DNA from: Candidatus Pelagibacterales bacterium
GTDB taxonomy: Bacteria; Pseudomonadota; Alphaproteobacteria; TMED109
DNA length: 43,588 bases
Reading direction: 5' to 3'
Assembly (NCBI GenBank): GCA_002715505.1
Contig: PAZF01000019.1
Span: 1-43,588 of the forward strand
The notes below the pieces were generated by a model, which saw nothing but the letters and a program-made list of their open reading frames with translations, did no database searches and was not told the DNA's origin. Shown piece by piece: positions 27,844 to 35,910 of the stretch (its first letter is position 1; each line of letters starts with the position of its first letter). Made by a program: the position numbers and the translations under genes.

Positions 27844-28406
27844 ATCTTATTAAATAAATTTGTACTTTTTTTAATTTTACTAATGCCTTTATTTATTACT
27901 GCAAGTCCAGTTTCACTATCATCATCTTCATAAAGCCATTTATTGAAAGCTACTAACCATACTCCAAGTAATAATTTAATTAAAAGTACTCGGCTAAAAT
28001 TATTATTTGTTTTACTTACCCTTTTTACATACTTTTTTATGCTTTCTTTATTACTTTTAAGGTTAATTAGTAAAAATCCTGGATCTTTTAAAGATGTATT
28101 TAATATATTAATAAATCCAAATTTATATTTTTTCATAAGATCAAGCTTGTACATAAAGTACTCTTGTATAATTTCGTCATTTGAGGATATTTTTAATTCC
28201 TCTTTTGAAATACTATTTATTACCTCTTTATCTATTATAGTATTGTAAAAGTTTAGAAAGTGGTTTTTACTAGGAATTATCTCTTTAAGCTCTTGCTCTT
28301 TTAATTTTAATTTTTTTGATATGCTTTTTACATTTAATTTTTGCCAGTTTCCCAACTCAGCTTCTCTAAAAAATGAATTACATATTTTATCATAGTCTTT
28401 TTGCAT
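27840..28406 (-). CDS. TetR-fold protein (TetR/AcrR-like regulator or COQ9-like)
   Basis: 188 residues, all helical. The N-terminal part could be a TetR-type helix-turn-helix (LNVKSISKKLKLKEQELKEI), followed by PSKNHFLNFYNTIID, where TetR proteins have a similar linker. Near the C terminus is KWLYEDDDSETGLAVINKGI. This resembles a W-x-x-DDS-x-x-x-x-x-T-x-x-x-L pattern shared by some alphaproteobacterial TetR proteins and the ubiquinone protein COQ9, which has the same fold. I cannot decide between DNA and lipid binding. The start lies inside the end of proC (17-bp overlap). Confidence 0.6.
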   Translation of the reverse strand: MQKDYDKICNSFFREAELGNWQKLNVKSISKKLKLKEQELKEIIPSKNHFLNFYNTIIDKEVINSISKEELKISSNDEIIQEYFMYKLDLMKKYKFGFINILNTSLKDPGFLLINLKSNKESIKKYVKRVSKTNNNFSRVLLIKLLLGVWLVAFNKWLYEDDDSETGLAVINKGISKIKKSTNLFNKI

Positions 28407-29211
28407 TTTTTCCTAACTTTTTAGATCTTTTATTTGCAGTCAATATAGCCTTATTCAAAATACTGATCAAGTTTGGCTTATTTTTCATTAAAACTTCTAG
28501 TGCCGCTTCTGTAGTCCCGCCTGGGCTAGCAACGTCTTCAATCAATTTTTCTAAATTACTATTTTCTTTAAAAATTTCTACTGCTCCTTCTGCTGTATTT
28601 AAAATTAAATCACTTGCTATCCTGTCAGTAAAACCAAAACTTTTAGCAGTATTTTTTAGAATTAAAAAAATTAAGAAGAAATATGCTGGCCCACTTCCAG
28701 AAATAGCTGTTAAAGGGTCAAATTGCAACTCATTTTTAAGCCAAAAAACAGATCCTAATGCTTCTAATAAAATTTGAACTTTATTTTTATTATTTAGATT
28801 TCCTATTTTATTTGAATATACGCCGGTTACTCCCTTACCTTTGCTAGAAGCTAAGTTAGGCATAGCTCTAACATACGTGGTTTCTAAGCACACTAATTTT
28901 TTTAATTTATCTAAAGATATTCCTGCCATAATAGATAATACTATTTTTGTGTCTATTTTTTTTGAGTGAAAACTTTCAGCCATATTATTAAAAGTTTGAG
29001 GCTTTACCGCAATTAAAACTAGATCACCCTTCCATGATATTGGTATATCCTTGTGAATACTCAATTGGGAATAACGATTTTTTATAATACCACGTCTTCT
29101 AGTATTTACCTCTGATACAGATATATTTATTTTAAAACTGAATTTTTTTAACAGCCAGGCCTTCAAAATAGCTTCTCCCATTTTTCCAGCACCAATTATT
29201 AAGATTTTCAT
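28390..29211 (-). CDS. proC: Pyrroline-5-carboxylate reductase
   Basis: 273 residues. The N-terminal Rossmann motif is ILIIGAGKMGEAILKAWL. DLVLIAVKPQTF, SIMAGISLDKL and VRAMPNLASSKGKGVTGVY follow. The dimerisation domain has AISGSGPAYFFLIFLIL and VASPGGTTEAALEVL, the proline-binding region. It performs the last step of proline synthesis with NAD(P)H. It follows the YbjN-like gene by 9 bp in an order seen in other Alphaproteobacteria. Confidence 0.97.
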   Translation of the reverse strand: MKILIIGAGKMGEAILKAWLLKKFSFKINISVSEVNTRRRGIIKNRYSQLSIHKDIPISWKGDLVLIAVKPQTFNNMAESFHSKKIDTKIVLSIMAGISLDKLKKLVCLETTYVRAMPNLASSKGKGVTGVYSNKIGNLNNKNKVQILLEALGSVFWLKNELQFDPLTAISGSGPAYFFLIFLILKNTAKSFGFTDRIASDLILNTAEGAVEIFKENSNLEKLIEDVASPGGTTEAALEVLMKNKPNLISILNKAILTANKRSKKLGKNAKRL

Positions 29212-29220
29212 GAACTTTTA

Positions 29221-29721
29221 CTAAGCTTCACCCTGTGTATATAACATTAAATTTTCTAAGGCGTCATTAGCATTTTTATTTTCCCACAGCAGAAATTGAA
29301 AAGCAGGGTAGAATCTTTCACACTCTTCTAATGCAATTAAACTAACTTCCTTTATCAAAGCCTTACTTAAAGAGTTTTTATTGGAAATAAGTATTGAGTG
29401 CCTAAAAATGGGCCATCCATCTTCTATCCAAACTTCAAAGTGTCCCAATGCTAGCTTTTGATTTATATCAGATAGCAACTTATGGATTTCAGTAGAATTT
29501 TTAGTTACTTTAATATCTAAAGCACATGACAAATATATAATATTTCCTTTGTCATTAAGTCCATAAGAAAGTTGGTAATCACACCAATTTCCTCCTATTT
29601 GTACATGTATATTCTTGTTCTCATCTATTTCGTATTCCCACCCATTTGCCATCACCACTTCCTCTATAATGTCTATAGGATCAAGGGTTTTTTGTAGGTT
29701 TTCTATTTTAATTTGCGTCAT
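29221..29721 (-). CDS. YbjN-domain protein
   Basis: 166 residues. The layout fits alphaproteobacterial YbjN-domain proteins: NPLQTLDPIDIIEEVV-like start (here NLQKTLDPIDIIEEVVMANG), YEIDENKNIHVQIGGNWCDY, a central LSCALDIKV, then GHFEVWIEDGWPIFRHSIL and a helical C terminus. The fold resembles type III secretion chaperones, but the molecular function of the family is not established. Overexpression of the E. coli relative alters motility and stress traits. The ATG at 29719-29721 has AAGG about 7 nt upstream. Confidence 0.85.
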   Translation of the reverse strand: MTQIKIENLQKTLDPIDIIEEVVMANGWEYEIDENKNIHVQIGGNWCDYQLSYGLNDKGNIIYLSCALDIKVTKNSTEIHKLLSDINQKLALGHFEVWIEDGWPIFRHSILISNKNSLSKALIKEVSLIALEECERFYPAFQFLLWENKNANDALENLMLYTQGEA

Positions 29722-29725
29722 AATA

Positions 29726-29770
29726 TACCTTATCTAGTATGATTAATAAATAGTAACGCAATATAAGGTA
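29726..29770. repeat. 8-bp inverted repeat in the ubiK-ybjN spacer
   Basis: TACCTTAT (29726-29733) and ATAAGGTA (29763-29770) are perfect inverted copies 29 bp apart, filling most of the 58-bp spacer between ubiK and the YbjN-like gene. The copy nearest the YbjN-like gene also supplies its AAGG ribosome site. It could be paired operator half-sites or a hairpin hiding that site. Chance cannot be excluded. Confidence 0.3.
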
Positions 29771-29779
29771 ATTTTCTAG

Positions 29780-30031
29780 TTATTTATTTGTTTTTATATA
29801 TTTTTTTTCTATATTTGCTACTTTTCTTTCTAATTTCTTTATCTCAGCTCTAGATTTAATGAGAATAGCCTTCATTTCCTCAAAATCGTCCTTCCTTATA
29901 AAATCTAAGTCTTCTAAAATTACTAAAATTTTTTCTTTTAGCTTAATCTTAGAATAATCTTTGGCACCTTCAAAACTCTTTAGAATTCCTCCAGCTACCG
30001 TAGTAAAGTCACTAAGTAAATTTTTTTTCAT
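29780..30031 (-). CDS. ubiK: UbiK/BMFP-family accessory protein
   Basis: 83 residues from the ATG at 30029-30031; an in-frame TTG at 30046 is possible but has no ribosome site. The first part (LLSDFTTVAGGILKSFEGAK) is an amphipathic helix. The rest is a coiled coil (EEMKAILIKSRAEIKKLERKVANIEKK). This is the membrane-fusogenic BMFP layout, named UbiK in E. coli, where it helps the aerobic ubiquinone hydroxylation complex. It is divergent from hldD and lgt, next to which UbiK-like genes are typical in Alphaproteobacteria. Confidence 0.78.
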   Translation of the reverse strand: MKKNLLSDFTTVAGGILKSFEGAKDYSKIKLKEKILVILEDLDFIRKDDFEEMKAILIKSRAEIKKLERKVANIEKKYIKTNK

Positions 30032-30102
30032 AAATAGCCTATACAATTTTATAATATAAGTAATATAATTAATTTTGTAGCATTGTAAATATAGAGGTTT
30101 AA

Positions 30103-31077
30103 ATGATTATTGTAACTGGAGGTGCTGGATTCATAGGAAGTAATCTAATTAATGCACTTATCCAAAAAAAACGAAAAGTATTTTTATGCGATTATCCTGG
30201 TCTAATTGTAAAAAGCTATTTTAAAAAATTTGAAAATATTGAAGGAATAATAGAACCAGTTAAATTATTTGAGTTTATTAAAAATAACAATATTAGTATA
30301 GTTTTTCATTTAGGAGCAATATCTGCAACAACATATGAAGATAATAACAAATTATGGGTTAATAATGTCCTATTCAGTACAAAACTGTGGAGGCTTTGTA
30401 TTAACAAAAAAATTAGATTGATATATGCATCTTCAGCAGCAACTTATGGTGATGGATCCTTAGGATTTGAAGACAATGAAAATATTAATTTTTTAACTAA
30501 ACTAAAAGCTTTAAATGTTTACGGTTGGACAAAAAATCAAATTGATATGAGAAATGTTTTTTTTAAAGAAAGTATTGGAATGACACCACCTCAATGGGTA
30601 GGACTAAAGTTTTTTAATGTATATGGTAATAATGAATATCATAAAAAAAATATGATTTCTGTAGTACTTAAAACCTATATTCAAATAAAACAAAACAAAG
30701 AAACTAAGCTGTTTAAATCCTATAAAAAATTTTACAAGGATGGAGAACAAAAAAGAGACTTTATATATGTTAAAGATTGCATTAATACCCTTTTATGGTT
30801 TTTAGAAAATAAAAAAGTATCAGGAATTTTTAATATAGGAACTGGCAAATCAAATACATTTAATGATCTAGTAAGCAGTGTTTATGGATGTCTTAATAAA
30901 AATTCTAATATTAAATATATAGACATGCCAAAATCAATAAAAAGACAATACCAGTATGAAACAAAAGCTAACTTAAATAAACTTAGAAAAGTTGGTTACA
31001 ATAAAAATTTTTATTCCTTAAAAGAAGGTATATCAGATTATATTAAAATATTAGAGTCCAGTGATACCTTTTCCTAA
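30103..31077 (+). CDS. hldD: ADP-L-glycero-D-manno-heptose-6-epimerase
   Basis: 324 residues, an extended SDR. MIIVTGGAGFIGSNLINAL binds the dinucleotide. HLGAISATT, YASSAATYGDG, the catalytic pair in YGWTKNQ, and GLKFFNVYGNNEYHKKNM match HldD/RfaD more closely than other sugar epimerases. DGEQKRDFIYVKD and NIGTGKSNTFNDL follow. It converts the heptose precursor for the LPS inner core. A ribosome site AGAGG precedes the ATG. Other heptose genes are not nearby. It ends inside lgt with a 17-bp overlap. Confidence 0.9.
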   Translation: MIIVTGGAGFIGSNLINALIQKKRKVFLCDYPGLIVKSYFKKFENIEGIIEPVKLFEFIKNNNISIVFHLGAISATTYEDNNKLWVNNVLFSTKLWRLCINKKIRLIYASSAATYGDGSLGFEDNENINFLTKLKALNVYGWTKNQIDMRNVFFKESIGMTPPQWVGLKFFNVYGNNEYHKKNMISVVLKTYIQIKQNKETKLFKSYKKFYKDGEQKRDFIYVKDCINTLLWFLENKKVSGIFNIGTGKSNTFNDLVSSVYGCLNKNSNIKYIDMPKSIKRQYQYETKANLNKLRKVGYNKNFYSLKEGISDYIKILESSDTFS

Positions 31078-31867
31078 TATTAATCCTACTGCTTTTAGTT
31101 TTTTTGGAATTGATATTCAATGGTATGGCATCGCTTATGCAATGGGTTTTTTTTTAGGACTAATGTACGCAAAAAAAATTCTTTCTAATAAAAAAATAAT
31201 TGATCCTAAAATTTTTGAAGATGTAATATTATGGTTAGCCCTTGGGGTAATTATTGGCGGTAGATTGGGATATGTAATTTTTTATGATTTTAATTTTTAC
31301 TCTAATAATTTATTGCTAATTTTACTTGATATAAGAAAAGGAGGAATGTCATTTCATGGAGGCCTTATAGGTGTTGTGCTTAGTACATATTTATTTTCTC
31401 TGAGGAAAAAAATAAGTTTTTTAGCTTGTATGGATGTTATCGCTTGTTGCGCTCCAATAGGAATTTTTTTTGGAAGATTAACAAATTTTATTAATTCAGA
31501 GTTGTGGGGAAAAACTACCTCGGTTCCGTGGGCGGTAATTTTTCCTAATGGAGGAGATATTCCAAGACATCCTAGCCAAATTTATGAGGCTTTTTTAGAA
31601 GGAGTTTTATTATTTCTTATATTAGGTTTTTTTTATAAGAGAAAATATGTCATAGAAGGCTATTGTGCTAGCTTGTTTTTAATATTGTATGGAATTTTAA
31701 GAGTTTTTGCAGAATTTTTTAGAGAACCTGACTCTCATATTGGTTACATAATGAGTAGCTTTGTTACTACAGGAACACTTTTATCATTTCCAATGATAAT
31801 TATTGGCCTTATTATTTTTTTTAGAAGAAATGCAAAATTTAGAAAAATTGTTAAAAAAAAGTATTAA
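31061..31867 (+). CDS. lgt: Prolipoprotein diacylglyceryl transferase
   Basis: 268 residues, about seven membrane helices. The family motifs are intact: WYGIAYAMGFFLG near the N terminus, GGRLGYVIFYD, GGMSFHGGLIG, the Lgt signature GRLTNFINSELWG and PRHPSQIYEAFLEG. It adds diacylglycerol to the cysteine of prolipoproteins in the inner membrane, for example the M48 lipoprotein encoded at 15.4 kb. The start is GTG at 31061, inside the end of hldD. The 3' end overlaps the methyltransferase gene. Confidence 0.97.
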   Translation: MIPFPNINPTAFSFFGIDIQWYGIAYAMGFFLGLMYAKKILSNKKIIDPKIFEDVILWLALGVIIGGRLGYVIFYDFNFYSNNLLLILLDIRKGGMSFHGGLIGVVLSTYLFSLRKKISFLACMDVIACCAPIGIFFGRLTNFINSELWGKTTSVPWAVIFPNGGDIPRHPSQIYEAFLEGVLLFLILGFFYKRKYVIEGYCASLFLILYGILRVFAEFFREPDSHIGYIMSSFVTTGTLLSFPMIIIGLIIFFRRNAKFRKIVKKKY

Positions 31868-32888
31868 AAGTTTTGGTTTTTTATCTGTTAAAGATTTTTT
31901 TAATATAGTATTACATCATGAAAGTTTTGGATATTATAGGAAAAATAATATTTTAGGAAAAAAAGGTGACTTTACTACTTCTCCGGAAATAAGCCAAGTA
32001 TTTGGAGAAGTGCTTTGTAATTCTATATTACTAAATTCTAAGCTCATTGAAGGTTATAGAAACGTATCCTATATAGAATTAGGTCCTGGAAAAGGATCTT
32101 TAGCTGAGGATATTTTGAGAACATTAAAAAAATTAAACCATACACTTTTTCTTAATATAAAAAATATTTATTTTCTAGAAAAATCAGAAATATTCTATAG
32201 TCATCTTAAAAAATTATTTTCTTCCGTAAATATAATTGATGATATAGAGAAAATTCCCAATAGTTATAATATTATATTTGCTAATGAATTTTTTGACGCT
32301 TTACCCGTGAGTCAATATGTATTCACTAAACAAAGATGGCGTGAAGTATTAATTACTCTAAATAAAAAAGAAGAGTTTATTTTTAGTTTGTCAAGAAAAC
32401 CCACAAAAATTAATTATTGTTTTCCAAATAATCCTAGTGAAAATTATATATTTGAATACTCAGAATATATGATTAATCTTTTAGAATCTATCTGTCAGAA
32501 AGTTAGTCAGTACGGTGGTATTTTTTTTATTATAGATTACGCTAGAAATAATAAAAAAAATGAAAGTAGTTTGTCAGCAATAAAAAATCATAAAAAAGTA
32601 GATGTGTTTCATGAATTAGGAAATTGTGATGTAAGCCATAGTCCTGATTTTGATTTAATAAAAAAAATCTGTAAAAATAATAACTGCCGTATTTTTGGAC
32701 CATTCTCCCAATCTTTATTTTTACAAAATTACGGAATAAATGAAAGGATTGAATTCTTAATAGATAAAAATCCTAAATTAAAAAATCAGTTACTTTTACA
32801 AAAAAATAGATTGATTGGAGAAAAATACATGGGAAATATATTTAAAGTTTTAATAATTACTGATAATAATAATTACAAATTTCTTTAA
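31830..32888 (+). CDS. MidA/NDUFAF7-family class I SAM-dependent methyltransferase
   Basis: About 352 residues from the ATG at 31830; a TTG at 31803 could add nine. Typical stretches are FGYYRKNNILGKKGDFTTSPE, the SAM-binding YIELGPGKGSLAEDILR, ANEFFDALPVSQY and a late IIDYAR. The human homologue NDUFAF7 methylates an arginine of a complex I subunit and is needed for complex I assembly. The bacterial role is likely similar but unproven. The order lgt, this gene, pgeF is widely conserved in Alphaproteobacteria. Confidence 0.9.
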   Translation: MQNLEKLLKKSIKSFGFLSVKDFFNIVLHHESFGYYRKNNILGKKGDFTTSPEISQVFGEVLCNSILLNSKLIEGYRNVSYIELGPGKGSLAEDILRTLKKLNHTLFLNIKNIYFLEKSEIFYSHLKKLFSSVNIIDDIEKIPNSYNIIFANEFFDALPVSQYVFTKQRWREVLITLNKKEEFIFSLSRKPTKINYCFPNNPSENYIFEYSEYMINLLESICQKVSQYGGIFFIIDYARNNKKNESSLSAIKNHKKVDVFHELGNCDVSHSPDFDLIKKICKNNNCRIFGPFSQSLFLQNYGINERIEFLIDKNPKLKNQLLLQKNRLIGEKYMGNIFKVLIITDNNNYKFL

Positions 32889-32889
32889 A

Positions 32890-33639
32890 ATGATTTATTT
32901 AAAAAGCAATAACCTTAGTCATTTTCAACACGGCTTTTTTTCAAGAATAGGAGGAGTATCAAAATCTCTATACAGTTCTTTAAATTGTGGTTTTTCTTCG
33001 CACGATGATAGGAAGAATATTATAGAAAATAGAAATCGTATACTTAATCAATTTAATATAAAAATAGAAAAATTAATAATCCCTGATCAATTTCATAGCA
33101 ATAAAATTGAAGTCTTTGATAAAAATAAGTCTATTTATAAATGTGATGGCATGATCAGCATTTCTTCAGGTATAGCAATTGGAGTATTAACTGCCGATTG
33201 TTGTCCTATTTTGATTGGACATAAACAAAAAAAGCTTGTTGGAGTTATTCACGCTGGATGGAAAGGGGTATTTAATGGTATAGTTGAAAATTTTCTAACT
33301 CAAGTGAATAAGCTGGGCTTTAAAAAAAATGATTTAATGTTTGCTTTGGGCCCTTGCATAGGTAAAAGTAGTTATGAAGTTACTGATTTGTTCAAAAATA
33401 ATTTTTTAAAAAAATATAATGAATCAAGTATCTTCTTTAAACCAAATAAGCATAAAAATCGCTTTAATTTTAATCTAAGAGGGTGTATAATTTCAATCTT
33501 AAAAAAGAATGATATTTCAGATATATGGACTTCCAGAGCGGATACATATAAACATCCTAAAAAATATTTTAGTTATAGATATTCTGTTCACAAAGGATGT
33601 AAAGATTACGGAAGAATGATGTCTCTAATATTGAAATAA
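32890..33639 (+). CDS. pgeF: Purine nucleoside phosphorylase / polyphenol oxidase family protein (YfiH)
   Basis: 249 residues. HGFFSRIGGVSKSLYSSLN, TADCCPILI, HAGWKGVFNGI and the C-terminal YSVHKGCKDYGRMMS match the DUF152/YfiH/laccase-domain family. The C and H residues in these motifs form the zinc site. Members act as adenosine deaminase and purine phosphorylase, and in E. coli the protein edits peptidoglycan precursors. It begins 1 bp after the methyltransferase stop, so it is almost surely cotranscribed. Confidence 0.93.
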   Translation: MIYLKSNNLSHFQHGFFSRIGGVSKSLYSSLNCGFSSHDDRKNIIENRNRILNQFNIKIEKLIIPDQFHSNKIEVFDKNKSIYKCDGMISISSGIAIGVLTADCCPILIGHKQKKLVGVIHAGWKGVFNGIVENFLTQVNKLGFKKNDLMFALGPCIGKSSYEVTDLFKNNFLKKYNESSIFFKPNKHKNRFNFNLRGCIISILKKNDISDIWTSRADTYKHPKKYFSYRYSVHKGCKDYGRMMSLILK

Positions 33640-33653
33640 ATTATTAATTTTGA

Positions 33654-33681
33654 TTTACATTAAATAAAATTATTTGATAAT
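33654..33681 (+). promoter_or_regulatory. Predicted sigma-70 promoter for prs
   Basis: TTTACA (33654-33659) and GATAAT (33676-33681) are separated by 16 bp, each matching consensus at five of six positions. Transcription would start near 33688, giving a leader of about 24 nt before the prs ATG. It sits in the 72-bp gap after pgeF, one of the larger gaps here, and could drive the prs-rplY-pth-ychF run. Confidence 0.45.
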
Positions 33682-33711
33682 GCTTATTATTTATATCAGA
33701 AAGTTATTAAA

Positions 33712-34641
33712 ATGAAATTAATGGCCTGTAACAGCAATATAGAACTTTCTAAAGAGATAGCATCTATACTTAAATTACCTTTAACAGATGCTACTATAAA
33801 GAAATTTGCTGATGAAGAGATGTTCGTTGAAATTAATGAAAATGTTAGAGGTCAAGATATTTACTTGATACAATCAACATCTAAGCCAGCAAATGATAAT
33901 TTAATTGAGTTATTGATATGTATAGATGCTTTAAAAAGAGCTTCTGCAAAACAAATTACAGCAGTAATTCCATATTTTGGATACGCTAGACAGGATAGAA
34001 AACCTGGACCAAGAACCCCTATATCGGCCAAGCTAGTTGCAAACCTTATAACCACGTCAGGAGCTAACAGAGTATTAACTATAGATCTTCACGCAGGACA
34101 AATTCAAGGTTTTTTTGATATACCAGTTGATAATTTATATGCTGCTCCCATCCTAGTAAATGATATAAAAAGTAACTTTAACTTAAAAAATACAATTATT
34201 ACATCACCGGATGTTGGAGGAGTAGTTAGGGCAAGATATATTGCTAATAAGCTTGATGTAAATTTAGCAATTGTTGATAAAAGGAGAGAAAAAGCAAATA
34301 TATCTGAGGTATTAAACATAATTGGAAATGTAGAAAATAAAGATTGTATTTTAATAGACGATATTGTAGATACTGCAGGAACATTAACAAATGCTGCAGA
34401 TGCACTTATCGCTGCAGGCGCTAAGTCAGTATCAGCCTACGTTACACATGGAGTTCTCTCTGAACCAGCTTTGACTAGGTTGGAAGGATCAAATCTAAAA
34501 GAATTAGTAACTACAAATACAATTAAGAAAATTACTAATGAAGAAAAAAGTAAAATTAGAAGATTAACTATTGCACCATTAATAGCAGAAGCCGTAAAAA
34601 GAATTGATAATTATAGCTCTGTTTCTAGTTTATTTAATTAA
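33712..34641 (+). CDS. prs: Ribose-phosphate pyrophosphokinase
   Basis: 309 residues, normal for class I PRPP synthase. [21 protein letters not shown] near the N terminus, [11 protein letters not shown] for ATP binding, [18 protein letters not shown], and the PRPP-binding [14 protein letters not shown] are present. It makes PRPP for nucleotides, histidine and tryptophan. With CarAB in this window, two inputs of pyrimidine synthesis are encoded. It is followed by rplY after 11 bp. Confidence 0.98.
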   Translation: MKLMACNSNIELSKEIASILKLPLTDATIKKFADEEMFVEINENVRGQDIYLIQSTSKPANDNLIELLICIDALKRASAKQITAVIPYFGYARQDRKPGPRTPISAKLVANLITTSGANRVLTIDLHAGQIQGFFDIPVDNLYAAPILVNDIKSNFNLKNTIITSPDVGGVVRARYIANKLDVNLAIVDKRREKANISEVLNIIGNVENKDCILIDDIVDTAGTLTNAADALIAAGAKSVSAYVTHGVLSEPALTRLEGSNLKELVTTNTIKKITNEEKSKIRRLTIAPLIAEAVKRIDNYSSVSSLFN

Positions 34642-34652
34642 GGAGAGAAAAA

Positions 34653-35339
34653 ATGAAAGATATTAGTATTTTAAATGCTTTTTCTAGAAAGAATGTAGGA
34701 ACAAATGGATCTAAAAAAGTAAGACAAGAAAATAAAATACCAGCTATAATTTATGGAGATGGGAAAAATCCACAAGCAATATCATTAGAAATTAAAGACC
34801 TAAGAACAGCTATAAGCAAATCATCCTTTATAAATAAAATCTATGATCTGTCGATAGATAAATCAAAAACTAGAGTAATTGTACAAGATATTTCTCAAAA
34901 CCCAGTGACTGAGCGCTTAGAACATATAGATTTTTTAAGGGTTAATGATGATACAAAGGTAACTATAGAAGTTCCTGTTAAATTTATTAATGAAGCTTTA
35001 AGTCCTGGTCTTAAAAGAGGAGGAGTACTAAATGTTGTCAGATATACTGTAGAAGTTGTTTGCCCAGTTAAAAGTATTCCGGAAAACTTTGAGTTTAATT
35101 TAGAAGGCTTAGAAATAGGCGATAGCATTCACATTAGTCATACTAAAATGAATGAAGAAATAAAAACTACTATTACTGACAGGGACTTCACAGTAGCCAG
35201 TATACTTGCTCCTTCAGCTTTAGTTTCAGCAGAAGCAACTGAAGAAAAAACAGGCGAAGAAGGAACGGAAACAGAAGAAACTGAAGAAAATAAAGATGAA
35301 GAAAAAACTAAAGAAAATGAAAGTTCTGAAAAAAAATAA
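34653..35339 (+). CDS. rplY: 50S ribosomal protein L25 (CTC/TL5 form)
   Basis: 228 residues. An N-terminal L25 domain binds 5S rRNA (KVRQENKIPAIIYGDGKNP, NPVTERLEHIDFLRV). A C-terminal TL5/CTC beta domain follows (GVLNVVRYTVEVVCPVK, GDSIHISHTK). The last 35 or so residues are a low-complexity acidic tail rich in E and T, longer than needed for the fold. A strong AAGGAGAG ribosome site precedes the ATG. The rplY-pth-ychF order is common in Proteobacteria. Confidence 0.96.
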   Translation: MKDISILNAFSRKNVGTNGSKKVRQENKIPAIIYGDGKNPQAISLEIKDLRTAISKSSFINKIYDLSIDKSKTRVIVQDISQNPVTERLEHIDFLRVNDDTKVTIEVPVKFINEALSPGLKRGGVLNVVRYTVEVVCPVKSIPENFEFNLEGLEIGDSIHISHTKMNEEIKTTITDRDFTVASILAPSALVSAEATEEKTGEEGTETEETEENKDEEKTKENESSEKK

Positions 35340-35344
35340 AAAAA

Positions 35345-35908
35345 ATGTATTTGTTTGCTGGAATAGGTAATATTGGCAAAGAATATAACGATACTCGTCA
35401 TAATATTGGTTTTTTAATAATCGATGAAATTATTAAGCAATACGAATTTAAAAAAGATAAAGATGACTTTGATAGCTGTATTTACAGAGGAATTATAGTA
35501 AAAGAAAAAGTTATGCTAGCAAAGCCAATGACCTTTGTAAATAATTCTGGAAAAGCTATAAGCAAAATAGTTTCTTTTTATAAAATTCCTATGGAAAAAA
35601 TATTTATTTTTCACGATGATATGGATCTTAATGTATCAAGAATTAAAATTAAAACAGGAGGTAGTTCTGCTGGTCACAACGGGATAAAAAGTATTGATAA
35701 TTGTATTGGAAGAAATTATAAAAGAATAAGGATAGGGATAGGAAATCCCTCAGGATATATAACTCCTAAAAAATATGTTTTAGAAAAATTTACTAAAAAT
35801 GAATATTATCTTATAAAAAAAAAAACAGGTATCCTCATTAAGAATATTCATTACTTGTTTAATAATGACTCAAATAACTTATTAAATATCTTATCTAATG
35901 ATTTGTAA
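35345..35908 (+). CDS. pth: Peptidyl-tRNA hydrolase
   Basis: 187 residues. The active site residues are visible: N9 in AGIGNIGKEY, the catalytic H19 in NDTRHNIGF, and an aspartate in FHDDMDL. KPMTFVNNSG and SSAGHNGIKSID are also typical. It releases peptides from stalled peptidyl-tRNA. The gene starts 5 bp after rplY and ends 2 bp before ychF. Recycling may matter more here because of the non-stop mRNA possibility noted at rpoD, but that is speculative. Confidence 0.97.
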   Translation: MYLFAGIGNIGKEYNDTRHNIGFLIIDEIIKQYEFKKDKDDFDSCIYRGIIVKEKVMLAKPMTFVNNSGKAISKIVSFYKIPMEKIFIFHDDMDLNVSRIKIKTGGSSAGHNGIKSIDNCIGRNYKRIRIGIGNPSGYITPKKYVLEKFTKNEYYLIKKKTGILIKNIHYLFNNDSNNLLNILSNDL

Positions 35909-35910
35909 TT

